Source: Laburnicola sp. R22_1 (Eukaryota > Ascomycota > Dothideomycetes > Pleosporales > Didymosphaeriaceae). Taken from it: DNA of 64,000 bases. The stretch lies in assembly GCA_014281115.1 (NCBI GenBank), contig JACONQ010000002.1:2418001-2482000 (forward strand), written 5' to 3'. The translations under genes were made by a program, and so were the position numbers. This document shows, piece after piece, positions 10,513 to 21,552 of the stretch. Numbering within the stretch: position 1 is the first letter of the stretch; the number at the start of each line of letters is the position of its first letter. Below the pieces are notes generated by a model. That model was not told the origin of the DNA and did not search any database. It saw nothing but the letters and a program-made list of their open reading frames with translations.

Positions 10513-11497
10513 CCAACCTATACCCAAGGTCTGTGCGACCCCAACCCAACCCTATACCCAAGCTGGGTACCCCGAACCCATTTACCAGCCTAGAGCTGAC
10601 ATTTTGAAAACGGCAGCCAAAAAACTTCGGCGTTTGAGCGTCCCGTCGCGGGACATTTTCAAAAGCCGTTGAGGCTTCCACGTGTTGAGAAACGACGATC
10701 CCGATCGTGCGGCAGTCCCGTTTTTGAAGGGAGGGACGCACGGGTCAATGGAATGCGTGCGTAATAATGTCCTCATGCTAGTACCTACTAAAACAGTAGT
10801 ACACTAGTGTAGTAAAACATGTTTCTGTTGCAATGACCAGGTCATTTTGTCCAGATACTTTCCATATACGAAGACGTTATGCTCAAGGCCGCATGGATAT
10901 GATGGATGAATGTTGAACGGTACCATGTCGATGGTAAGTCTGGCGTCAGATCGATGCCAAGGCTGCCATCGACATGGCCGCACGTGCGCGAATGCACGTC
11001 AGACGCCGACAGCTATGAGTGAATGAATTCAATGAACTCAATGAATCATCGCCTTGAACAAATTCGGCCACCTTCTACAAATGAACGGAAATTTAGCCGG
11101 CAGAAGAGGTACGTTTCGGGCAGGTCGGACGCACCCCAGAGCCTTGCGGCTCCCAAGTGGGGGTCCTAGCAAGGACCTACCCGCGCTTTTCCGCCTCTTC
11201 ATTTGCTGCTTAATATGTTTTCCTACCTTCTCGGCACCCGCAAGATGCAAGGAACCAGTCGCCGCCAAGGATCACTAGGTCCTGCAGCAGGAAATAGCTG
11301 CGGAATTACAGGCGTGAATTTTTAAACACGGTGCAATCTAGCTAGGGACGGGCAGCAATGGTGTACCGTATAAGAGAAGGGCGACGCGTCAGATGGTTGG
11401 AAGGCTGCGATCATAGTATCCCAAGAGCCTGCGTCAGGTTTCGTCCATTCCTTCGGAACTCTACATTCTACTCACTACCCTGCAACAATACACCATC
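10513..11497. other. Intergenic DNA and promoter of the FMN dehydrogenase gene
   Basis: No gene seen. A short perfect hairpin lies at 10640-10654 (GTCCCG, TCG loop, CGGGAC). A pair of inverted 12-mers lies at 10923-10934 and 10966-10977 (CCATGTCGATGG and its reverse complement). A CCGTATAAG box near 11366 lies about 130 bp before the ATG and may serve as the TATA element. Confidence 0.45.
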
Positions 11498-12746
11498 ATG
11501 CGATCCACATTCTTCTTCTCGGGCCTAGCTGCCACTGCTCTAGCCGTTGAGCCCTTCCTCAACGAGCCAGACACGGGTCTGGAAACCTACCTGCAGAGCA
11601 CGAACAACTGGACCGAAGGAACACAACCGGCATTGGAAGACATGCGCAGCCTCCCCGACTTCGAGTTCGCTGCCCGCCAAAAGCTCCCCACCGAAAACTA
11701 CTTCTACTACCGCACCGGAAGCGCAGGCGAGTGGAGCTACCGCAACAACCTGGACATCTGGTCCAAGGTCAAGTTCCGGCCTCGCTTCTTCAGAGACATC
11801 ACCAAGGTCAATGAGACTTTGGATACCACGATTTTGGGCTACAAATTCACCAGCCCGGTATTCATCTCCCCGGCACCGGGCGCGCACTATGCCGACCCAC
11901 GCGGAGAATTAAACTACGTAGAGGCCTCTGCGGAGGAAAACACATTGTACATCGCAGCCATGTACGCGAACAAGACGATAGAAGAAATCGCCGCTGTCAA
12001 GTCAAACGACACGCTCAACGGCCCGCAAGTCATCTTCCAACAGGTACGCCTACCCCAACCTACCCCCCACTCCAGACGCTCACTAACCGCCCCCACAGAT
12101 CTACACCAACGCCAACCTCTCGATAACATGGGAGAACATCGCCCGCGCCGAGCGCACGGGCGCCAAAGCCATCGTCTTCACCATCGACGCGCCCGCCGAC
12201 GCCGTCCGCCACCGCGCCGCCCGCTTCGACACCGAGAACAAAAACACCGCCACCTCCGAGCTCACCTGGGACGTGTACTCGCAAATGGCGAACCGCACCT
12301 CGCTCCCCGTGATCCCCAAGGGCATCGCCTCAGTCGAAGACGCCCAAGAAGCCGTCCGCCGCGGCTGCAAAGCAATCTACCTCTCCAACCACGGCGGCCG
12401 CCAACTGGACCACTCGCCCTCGTCGCTCGAAATCGCCTACGAGATCCACCGCAATGCGCCCGAGGTGTTCACCCAGGTCGAAGTGCTGGCCGATTCGGGC
12501 GTCCGGTATGGCACCGATGTGTTGAAGCTTATGGCGTTGGGCGTCAAGGCTGTGGGGCTGGGCCGGCCGTTTTTGTTCGCGAATACGTATGGCGCCGAGG
12601 GGGTGAAGAAGATGATTCAGATGATGAAGTCGGAGATTGCGAGGGATGCGGCGCAGGTGGGGATTGCGGATTTGAAGAAGATTGGGCCGAGTGCGATTAA
12701 TGCGCGGGCGTTGGAGGAGACGGTGTATATTGCTGAGGGGAATTAG
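11498..12746 (+). CDS. Secreted FMN-dependent alpha-hydroxy-acid dehydrogenase/oxidase
   Basis: Exons 11498-12043 and 12099-12746; the 55 bp intron has a GTACGC donor and CCCACAG acceptor. The product is 397 aa. The family (lactate dehydrogenase cytochrome b2, glycolate and lactate oxidase) oxidises L-2-hydroxy acids to 2-oxo acids with FMN. Visible motifs are the FMN-contacting Lys in LPVIPKGIASVEDAQ, the active-site signature SNHGGRQLD with catalytic His and Arg, and the phosphate-binding stretch DSGVRYGTDVLKLMALG ... GLGRPFLFANTYG. There is no cytochrome b5 domain. The first ~18 residues (MRSTFFFSGLAATALAVEP) look like a signal peptide, so a secreted oxidase is likely. The exact substrate cannot be told. 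It lies between a transposon island and a tandem-repeat array. Confidence 0.88.
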
Positions 12747-12994
12747 AGAGATGAGGGGGAGACATTGAGTGTTTCTTAACTTTCTTTTTGTAGCATATTT
12801 TGGGCACGCTAGATTTTTTTTACGATGCAGCACCGCATCAAATTCATTATCAAATCCTTCTACTCCGCATCGCCTTAAGGTCTTGACAACTTTATACGCT
12901 TCTTCTCAAATCATCCGCAACTCGTACCCCACACATCACCTTCAACGCTCCTCAATTTTCGTCATCTCAAGCTTATTGTATTTTAACCACCACC

Positions 12995-13870
12995 ACAGCG
13001 CACACGGCCCCATCAGCCATTGGAAGTGTTCTTTTTAATCACACAGGGCGAGGAAGGAGGTGAGACCATGCAGCACCCGAGGGGATTATTTTAGTTTTCC
13101 CCCAGCAGACGGAGGAAAAGTCGTTTTAACCACATAGCGCGAGGGAGCAGCCGAGAGCATCCAATACGTCAATGTGGGTTTTAGTGTTCTCCCATCAGCT
13201 TGAAAAGCGCGGTTTTTAGTCAACCTCGACGAGGAAGGAGGGAAGAGCATAGCTTAGCTCGCTTTGTAGTGTGATTTTCGTTCTCTCCCATCAGCCATTA
13301 GAAGTGTTCTTTTTAATCACACAGGGCGAGGAAGGAGACAAGACCATGCATCCTTTGGATCCTTGATTTTAGTGTTCTCCCATCAGCCTTTGCCGAGGAA
13401 GAGGGACACGTATTATTTTAAAGCAAGATGGTAACTCTCCCCCATCGATTCCAAGAACAGCGATTTTCAATCGCATAGAGCGAGAGAGCAGGGAAGAGCA
13501 TATTCCGCTGGGATGTGCGATTTTAGGTCTCTCCCATAGTTTTTTCATCGCCAAATTTTTAATCAACCTTGACAAGGAAGGAGGCGCACTTGTTGTATGC
13601 GTGGAGAGATTTTTTTTAGTTGTTTCAGTGGTGGTGTAGTGTGGTAGAGAAAGGCATCGCTTTGAAGTGCGATTTTAGGTCTCTCCCATAGGTTTTTCAT
13701 CTCCAAATTTTTTATCAACCTCGACGAGGAAAGAGGGGAGAGCATAGCTCGCTTTGTAGTGCGATTTTAGTTCTCTCCCATAATTTCGTATATTTCAGTT
13801 TTTTAATCATCCAGAACGACAAAGCGGGCAAGGATATGGTCCATTCAAATGTATATTCTGGATTTTAACT
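12995..13870. repeat. Degenerate ~93 bp tandem array
   Basis: About nine units follow one another downstream of the FMN dehydrogenase. Shared blocks in order are CTCTCCCATCAG, a TTTTTAATCA block, GACGAGGAAGGAG, AGAGCAT(AGC) and GTGCGATTTTAG. The CTCCCAT-type block recurs near 13012, 13095, 13188, 13283, 13374, 13433, 13527, 13677 and 13770. Spacing is mostly 91-95 bp, with one short (~60) and one long (~150) unit. GGGGAGAG and CTCTCCC within neighbouring blocks could pair into hairpins. Open frames here differ from unit to unit, so I read it as non-coding. Confidence 0.7.
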
Positions 13871-15232
13871 ATTAAGCAGTTCTGGTGTGGAGAAAGAAGA
13901 GTGAGGAATAGGAAAAAAAGTAGGGGATATTTATATACATAAGTCGAGTGGAGGCGAAGGAGAGGGGCATGTGTAGCAAGCAGATGTGTAGAGGAGGAGT
14001 CAAAACACGATATCTATAAAGCCTCGTAATATACATCACAGACCTAAAAACACACCACACATAGTTTCATGCGTTCTGTCCCACCTGCCTTCCCAAAGAC
14101 AAAAACGCCTACATCCTAAAACCCATTACACCTACTATACCTCCACCTCGCCATAACGTCCCCAATCCAATTACCACATCCCCAGACAACCTCCCCCCCA
14201 TCCACAAGGAAGTCCGCTATTTTCAATTTTTCCAACATTTTTTAACCTGATTTCATATTTCTATGTATTAGATAAGCTCTTCCTCTGGAAGAAGAGGTCG
14301 CCGAATATATATACCCTAAAAGTCCCCATAACTGTCCATCTTCCTATGATATCTACCTCCACTCTCTCTCTCCTCCCTACCACCCAAAACCCCCCCTCCA
14401 CCTACCCATGCCACATCCTCCTCCACCTATACCATACTAACCCCCCACCCTCCCTACACCAAAGGCAACGTCGCCAGCTAGTCAGAGACCCGCCGGACGG
14501 GGACGAATTTCCCCCCCCCGGGCGATATGTGAGTCACAATGAGCCGAACCATGATCAAGAAGACTTCGCGCACTCTCGGTACACGGTATAACGCTGTTAT
14601 GGAAAGCTGTAGGGGTGCTAGAAAACGTTTTGATGAGCCGAACCTCCCTCCCCTCCACATCACTTGCACACTTCATCTTTTGAATCCTATCCCCCACCCA
14701 TCTTCTGGTCTCTGCATCCCAAGTACATGTTTGCGAAACGCTCAGATTTTAAATCAAGCAAAAGGAGCGTGAGCGCGTCTCATAAGACTCGTCATCTTTG
14801 AGTTTTAGAGGCGTAGAGAGGGGGACGTGCGGACGTGCGGACGACATAGCAGAAGAAGCCTACCATTTTAGTAGATAGGCAGTAGACATGGGAGTAAGAA
14901 AGGAAAGGGAGGAGAAGAAGAAATGGTAGAATTTATAGAGATTTGGTTTTTAGGTTACCTGGGTTTACATGTGCAGTGTGTGTACCCGTGGACGTACGTG
15001 CGTCCTCCTAAAGTCTATATTAGGTCTAGCGCAGTGCAACCAACCACACTGACTGACTGACTGCATCAACATACTCGAGAGTTTCTAGTCTTAAAATAAT
15101 TATACAGACTGCATGTAGAATTGAAAGTAGCATTAAAATACTTAGTTTAGCATCCAAACGCGCCCGTCTGATTCATAGCACCATCGTGTAAATAGCATAA
15201 ATCCGAGCTAGCATCGAGACCTAAGAGACGCC
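13871..15232. other. Non-coding, pyrimidine-rich intergenic DNA
   Basis: C/A/T-rich stretches (about 14090-14480), short homopolymers and a CTGACTGACTGACT run near 15049. I see no gene, RNA gene or recognisable element. Confidence 0.45.
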
Positions 15233-15306
15233 CATTCATTCATTCATTCATTCATTCATTAATATCTGTTTATAGTCGACTTAACCTTTTACAGATTGTG
15301 AGACCT
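15233..15306 (-). repeat. (ATGA)n-tailed 3' end shared with repeat family A
   Basis: Seven CATT units (15233-15260) followed by about 46 bp that match 51102-51172 almost base for base apart from transitions (shared core TTTATAGTCGAC, then CCTTTTACA). The match runs into the last seven or so codons of the gene that ends at 15289. In the 51 kb copy the differences are RIP-type (G-to-A, C-to-T). Confidence 0.7.
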
Positions 15307-17578
15307 AACAGCACCACCATTGTTCAACATCCAGATATAGAGACGCTCTTGTAGATAGAACGATAGATCTGGTAGATCATACTCCTGCGCACACCATCTC
15401 GAAATCTCCCTTTGGAAGATTGACCGTCTGTCTAGACGAAGAAGTTCCGCTCCCCACGCATCAGTCGTTGCTGCGACCCGTAGCAGCGCTACAGCGCGAT
15501 TATACCACTGCGGAGAGCACATCAGCTCGCCGGTGCGATGGTATATTAAACGGTATTGAGTACACATTAAAATTTCTCGGCTCGCTTCAAGCATGCCGAA
15601 GTAGTCGGCTGCTACGACATTGAAAGGTTGGTTGGGAACGAGCGGAGAGAAGAAGGTTTTGATACAGATGCGTCGGCATGCATTCTCGACCTCGACTTGG
15701 GAAGCTCGCCAGTCGGTTATGCCTAATATTTCATAAATGAATGTGGTTTTGGGAGCTTCGTCGTCGAGTAGACCGGTTACATCATGGTATGCGGATGGAT
15801 GATCGAGATCCTTTGTAATAAAGCAGCGTTCGTCTGAGGATAGGGGATAATTATCACCCAAAGAAGTGTCTGCTGTTCCGTACAGAACGGGGGCAGAATT
15901 TTGTCGACGGATATGGCCTGGTTGCGGCTTCGGCGGTTGTTGTCGCGTTCCGGTCGAACTCGATATCAGACCAACCTGGCGAGCCTTGTCTAGTTCAACG
16001 CGTGTATAGTAGGCATGAACCTGCGGCCGATATTGGCTGTTGATTTCAGATGCTTCCCAACCATTTCTCGCGGGAATGCTCTTTGTCTTCGTGTGAACTA
16101 TCGAGTTGGTCGACTTCGATACCGCAGGGGGTTTTGAAAACGTGGCATAAGTCTTCTCTGCAGCGGAGCTACCGAACCGTTTTTGTTTGACGCGTTTCTG
16201 TTCCGCGACAACTCTTACTCGTTTGAACTCCCTCACGTCATCCTCGCCCTCAAGATCGTTCCCAGAAATTCTCGCTTGCCCTGTCTAACCGGTCCGCTCA
16301 GTTGCGCTGCAAAACTCGGCTTTCCAAAGGCAGCGGTCGATTTCCAAGGGTTCGGTAGCGAAACGGGAGCTGGAGGATCTACTTCTGTAACCACGGCAAT
16401 CCTGCGGAACCACATCAGACAATTTGGACACTGGACATCGGTATTAGTAGGATTGGAGGACCTAGACTGACACCCAGGACATGTGACTGCGTTAGCATTG
16501 GCGTTGGCATCGTCATCGCTGCGGAAGATGAAACTCATTTCGATGCGCTGGCCGGGGAGGAAAGCTCGTTGCCAAGGACGCGAATGATCAATCTCTTCGG
16601 GTAGCCTTCTCTATGAGCCCGTATTGCTTATCCTGGATCTTTTTGAAACCTTGCCGATTGCGGAATCGGATTTCGAGGACAGCATTAAATGCATCCCACG
16701 ACGTGACCCATTGCAGATGTACAGGCGCAATGCGACCTATAGGATCTTCCAGTATGAAAGGTTCCTCAACTAACGTGCGTTCGAGCCGACTGGAGAGAAC
16801 CGTTTGAATGCTCACGATTGCATGATAGGTTGCGAAGTTCGTGGCAATCACCCTGTGCATGAGTGACTTGAGATCAGATCCCAGCTGTCGGAGCCAGTCA
16901 AGCCTCACAGCGTCCGCAATTTTGCTCAAGGTCGTATTTCCGTTAGTGATATGTTGCGTAGCAGTGTCGAGACGGTCTTTTACGTCGAGAAGTAGAGCGT
17001 GGTGGTTAGACTTGTGTTGGTCACTGCGCTGCTCGAAATTGTTGATTTGATCCTTAAGCTCCTTTTTACTGATAGCTAACAGATTGCTGTATGAAGATCA
17101 GTGGTTATATAAATAAATGGGGTCGACGTACTCACACATTTGCTGTCGCTAGTAGCATCTGGAGACTGGAGCTCGTTCCTGCTACTTCCACACGAAATCG
17201 CTCCAGCGCTTCTTTCTCTCCCACGCGCCATCGTGCTTGCATCGCCGCCTTTCTCAACATGCCCGGTTTTTGACCATCGTCGAATGAAGTCTTGTACTTT
17301 TGGATACGTCCTAGGAACTGGATTACCAGGACCCTGCACTTGTCTGCAGCGCGCTGTGCCGTCTCGCATAAACTCCGAAGCTCAGGCGTAGACGAATTAC
17401 CATGTGTCCGCGCGAGCAAATCGATCTCTAAGAGTGCGCGATCAAGGATCCAAAGCTCTCGGATAACAGACTGATACTCAGCCTTGGAACCACGAGCGTC
17501 ATCGAGAGCGTCCACTAGATCCTTGACTAGCAGACATACAGAAATGATGTCTCCAACCGCTCCAAAAGTAATCGGCAT
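15289..17578 (-). pseudogene. Fungal ubiquitin-like-domain (ULD) family gene with two frameshifts
   Basis: Exon 1 (17578-17136) encodes the helical N-terminal region MPITFGAVGDIISVCLLVKDL typical of a large uncharacterised fungal family. A 49 bp intron (17087-17135; GTGAGT donor) leads to exon 2, with the ubiquitin-like region (EEPFILEDPIGRIAPVHLQ). Next come a Cys-rich knuckle (CPGCQ ... CPNCLMWFRR) and the basic block DVREFKRVRVVAEQKRV. The C-terminal region (YEILGITDWRASQVEVE ... YFGMLEASREIL) resembles a J-domain fold without HPD. The frame breaks near 16595 (between KATRR and EIDHSRPW) and again near 16240-16290 (between AAQLSGP and NDLEGEDD); neither is explained by a splice site. Either a recent pseudogene or two sequence errors. 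Function of the family is unknown to me. Confidence 0.6.
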
Positions 17579-17870
17579 TCTGAGCTTGCTGGGTTGACTT
17601 GATGGGTCGTCGTGGAGGTCAGGGGGGTGGGATTAAAAGCTGTTCAGGTCGTGCTGACTGAGGCTGAGCTTCGATGTAGAATAGCCGAACCAGTGAGCCA
17701 CTGCGGCGATACGAGATTCCGGTCAACGCCATCGATCAGCCTTGCAGGCTGAACCATGACGTATGAACAGGAAAATTACTTTTCCACTGTTTTCGAAGTT
17801 CCGTTGCATGTAAAGAATGGCCTATGACTGTGCTAGCTGAGATGGTCACGCCCGCAAAGCAGCGCAAGGC
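17579..17870. other. Upstream flank of the ULD gene up to the hAT insertion site
   Basis: Ordinary intergenic sequence. Its last eight bases (17863-17870, CGCAAGGC) are the left target-site duplication of the hAT element. Confidence 0.6.
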
Positions 17871-17883
17871 CAGAGTTGGCAAC

Positions 17884-18016
17884 AATCAAGTCGACTTGAT
17901 AACTTGACTTGATTGACTTGATACAATCAAGTCAATCAAGTCAATCAGGGAGGCGAAATTTAGCAAGTCAATCAAGCAAATCCTGCCGACTTAATTGACT
18001 TGATTGATAGACTTGA
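17884..18016. repeat. Left subterminal repeats of the hAT element
   Basis: Many copies of a CAAGTCAAT / ATTGACTTG motif in both orientations directly inside the left terminus. Such subterminal arrays are transposase-binding sites in known hAT elements; the role here is inferred. Confidence 0.75.
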
Positions 18017-18217
18017 ATCCCTAGGATCTTAGGGGTTTATCATAGAATACTGGATCCTTAGAGTATAAGGCAACTCGGAGTTAACGGACTTTACCTAAGA
18101 TAGTTGCCTATCTAGGCTTAGCGCCGTATTTCTGAGTTTCCTTATCTCCCACCACCCATCTAACTTACCTACTTACCCACCACCTCTCTCGCTCTACCAA
18201 CGCCCTCCTCTATTAAT

Positions 18218-21200
18218 ATGGCGTCGCCCGATCGCCTAGAAGGCATGAATAGTAACCTCTCTTAAGTTTTTAGCCAGCGGCTTGAAAGCACGGCGTTACA
18301 AACCCCTCCCGAAGATAGTGCCACTACCCTGCCGAGACAGTCCATGCAACGCGACAGTCAATGCAACACTTTTTACTAGGAAAATCAAGAAAAATAGAGA
18401 TTTTTAAAGACTTATTACTCTATAACTATAATATATTATTAAAAACTTCTAATATATTTAATACTTTAAATTTTATTCTCTATATTACTAGAATTTTACT
18501 TCTTTTTAATATTATAGTTTTTAATTATTTATAAAAACTAGTAAAATCTATAATTTTAAAATTAAAAAGTAATAATTATTTAGTAAGGAAGTATAGTATA
18601 TAGAGTATCTTTAATATAGAAGTTATTTAGATTTAAAATATAACTAAGTAGTTAGATTATATACTACTTTTTTTTCTATATATTTTTAATATAGATAGAT
18701 TAACTTATTAAATATATTATAAATCTAAAAAACTTCTATATTAAAGATACTCTATATACTATACTTCCTTACTAAATAATTATTACTTTTTAATTTTAAA
18801 ATTATAGATTTTACTAGTTTTTATAAATAATTAAAAACTATAATATTAAAAAGAAGTAAAATTCTAGTAATATAGAGAATAAAATTTAAAGTATTAAATA
18901 TATTAGAAGTTTTTAATAATATATTATAGTTATAGAGTAATAAGTCTTTAAAAATCTCTATTTTTCTTGATTTTCCTAGTAAAAAGTGTTGCATTGACTG
19001 TCGCGTTGCATGGACTGTCTCGGCAGGGTAATGTAGCCACCAACGCGCCGTCAGAGCTTGACGCCGAAAGCTCTGTGGGCACCCCATCCGCCACCAATAT
19101 AGAGGACGACGATGACAATTACGAGGGCATTGAATAGGTACGCCTGCCAGATTATTATAAGCTAGCTTATGGTGCAAAGCGCAGTTAAAAGAGCTAGGTT
19201 TGGCGGCACGGATATCGCCTCTGGCACCGCAAGCAACAACGCCTGTACTGGCTCTGCCGCTATTACCACTGTTATAAGCACCCTGCCAGATTTTATTACG
19301 CTAATTAATTAACTACGTTAATTGGGCGCCATCTTAGTGAGCGTAAAGCTGGCTACGGCATTAAGAAGAACGGCCTAAAAGCCACCTCTTGCGTTACGAC
19401 TCCCTCCTAGTAATCCTCTCTACTTGCCTATATATATTACAAAGGCCTTGGCGTACCACAGGGCGTTGCTAACCTTATCGCAGAGAGCTTCTCGCGCACA
19501 AGTTTCCTACAATTAGTGCTTAATTAGGTGGTGGCTAATAATCAGGCGCTCTCTGTAATTAAGGGCGCCGCTTTTCGAGCTATGTTATGGCAGGCTAACC
19601 CGCTGGCTAAGGCAGAGCTATAGAGATCCCACATCACCCTACGAGCTTATATAATCGCGGAGTACGAGTTGTATATACCCACTATTGTTAATTACCTATG
19701 CGACGCGCGATTAGCTATACACATCTCCTTTGACAATTAGATGTTAATAGGCGGCAAGCAGGCGTTAATAGGTATCTGTGTCCACTACCTTAATCGCGAC
19801 AGTAAGCCTCGCGATTACGTATTAGGCCTGCCCTTGTTAATAGGCTAGTATATAGGCGTTAATATTGCTGCTATTATTAATGCTACGCTTAAGAGCTTTA
19901 AGATCTCCGCCTGCAACTTAGGTTACTTCGTCCTTAATAACACCACCAACAACAACTCTGCAATCGACGCCCTGGCCATTAAATATAACTTTAACGCCCG
20001 CTATTAACAGCTACGCTGCGCCTACTATATAATTAATCTCGCCGCCTAGTAAATTATATTTGGCAAAGATTGTGAGGCGTTTAAGAACGCGGAGAAGCAT
20101 CTTAATAAGGAGGAGGCGTTTCTTAACAAGTGGCGTAAGGTTGGCCTTCTGGGCGTCTTAATTAACGTTATCGCCTCTATTTGTACTCTGCAGGCTCGAC
20201 AGCTTCTTAAGCAGTGCTAGATAATTAGTAACACTTAATTAGAGGCAGATTGCAAAGTTAAAACGCTAGAGATTGTTAAGCTAGTAAAGACAAGGTGGAA
20301 CTCCTATTACGACTGTTTTGCGCGCGCGCTTAAGCTCCGCATGCCTCTTAACAACTATATTAATTATAAGCTTATTAAATATTATTGCCAGGGCACCCAT
20401 TAACGCTCCTAACTGCCTAATCTTAAGAAGCGTCGGTTTATTGAAGAAGACAGCCTCTTTGCTAAGGATTAGGCGATAATTGCAGAGTACTAAAAAATCC
20501 TACAGCCCTTTAAAGAGGCCACTACCTATATGGAGGGCAGGGGCGTAGCTGGCATGTTAGGAGCTATCTGGGAGGTGCTCTCTACGCTTAATTGGCTTGC
20601 CACCACCCTTAACGAGATGCTGTTTTAATATAACAACATTAACTTTACTAATGTTAACGCCCTAGAGGATTATATACAAGCCACCTGTAATATAGCTTAT
20701 ATAAAGATCCTTAAGTATATGCGTAAGCTAAAGGATACCCTAGTATACTACGCTGCCTGCCGTCTCCACCTACGCACAAAAAGTTACATAGATAAAGTGT
20801 GGGCTGTGCCTCTTAATTATAGTGAGGAGGCTTATGCAGGACCTCACATATACAAAGGCTGGCTAGATAATTGCTACGTTGGCTTTTAACGCTTGTGGGT
20901 AGAGTTTAAAGAGGCCGCCTCTCCTATTAGTACCCTAGAGCCTCTAGCGAAGAAGGCACGTACTGGGCCAGCTAGCAGTTAGTCTGATTTTATAAGAGCT
21001 ACCCTACAAGGTGATGACGCCTATCCAGTCTATTGTCGCGATGAGTTTGAGCGCTGGATAATTGAGTTACCCGTGCCAGAGGAGTCCCTGTTTGCGCGCG
21101 ACCCGATTCTATACTGGCTGGGGAAGGCTGACGAGTATCCCGTCTTATCGCGCTTCGCCCTCACAATCCTTAGCATCCCTGCGGCGGCCACTAAATGTGA

Positions 21201-21396
21201 GAGGACCTTCTTAGAGCTAGGCGATTTGCTGGAGACGAGGCGTTTTTGTATGAAGGCAGATCTCCTCTCCACTCTATAAAGCCTACGTAGCTAGAAGCGC
21301 CTTGGCTTAAAGCCTATGATGGCAGCAAAAAGTCCACGTAACGAAGCTATCTCTCCTGAAGAGCTGGAGACAATATACGAGATATATGGTAGTTAA
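18218..21396 (+). pseudogene. hAT transposase, inactivated
   Basis: The reading frame starts at ATG 18218 (MASPDRLEGMN), is split by the palindromic element at 18327-19028, and continues to TAA at 21394-21396. Reading through TAG/TAA stops gives a typical fungal hAT transposase. There is an N-terminal acidic/zinc-finger region, the RNase H-like core (SFDNxMLIGGKQALIG, IVKLVKTRWNSYYD) and a well-preserved C-terminal dimerisation domain (DPILYWLGKADEYPVLSRFA, then IPAAATKCERTF). Deleting the insert together with one TA joins ...DSAT to NVATNAPSELD in frame. Stops number roughly two dozen, mostly RIP-type. No active product. Confidence 0.9.
18327..19028. mobile_element. 702 bp palindromic (foldback/MITE-like) element nested in hAT
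   Basis: Begins CCCTGCCGAGACAG and ends CTGTCTCGGCAGGG, with TA on both sides (18325-18326 and 19029-19030), the target duplication of Tc1/mariner-type elements. The arms (18327 to about 18635 and about 18720 to 19028) are identical over roughly 300 bp by eye, leaving a loop of about 80 bp. Outer ~50 bp are GC-balanced; the interior is extremely AT-rich. No coding capacity, so any movement would depend on a transposase from elsewhere. Removing it restores the hAT transposase frame. Confidence 0.88.
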
Positions 21397-21429
21397 TTTA
21401 CTACGCCTAAATTATACGTACAGTTATTA

Positions 21430-21552
21430 ATCAAGTCAAACAAGTCAACAAGTTGAGCCTTATTTTTGCTATCAAGTCAATCAAGTTAAGCAAAAGCCAC
21501 CAGATCCGTCAATCAATCAATCAATTCACCCCGACTTGATTGACTTGATTGT
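21430..21552. repeat. Right subterminal repeats of the hAT element
   Basis: Repeated TCAAGTCAA and TCAATCAATCAATCAA motifs, the mirror of the left subterminal array. Confidence 0.72.

Noticed and set aside
13369..13745. Repeated peptide SRLIKN ... LWERPKIA on the minus strand as a repeat protein
   Set aside because: It comes only from the ~93 bp DNA repeats; frame is not kept from unit to unit.
12995..13870. CRISPR-like array
   Set aside because: Repeat blocks are degenerate and unevenly spaced, and the window is eukaryotic.
18821..19177. Minus-strand open frame of 118 codons
   Set aside because: It lies in the arm of the palindrome and the hAT 5' coding region; it is AT-rich chance coding without motifs.
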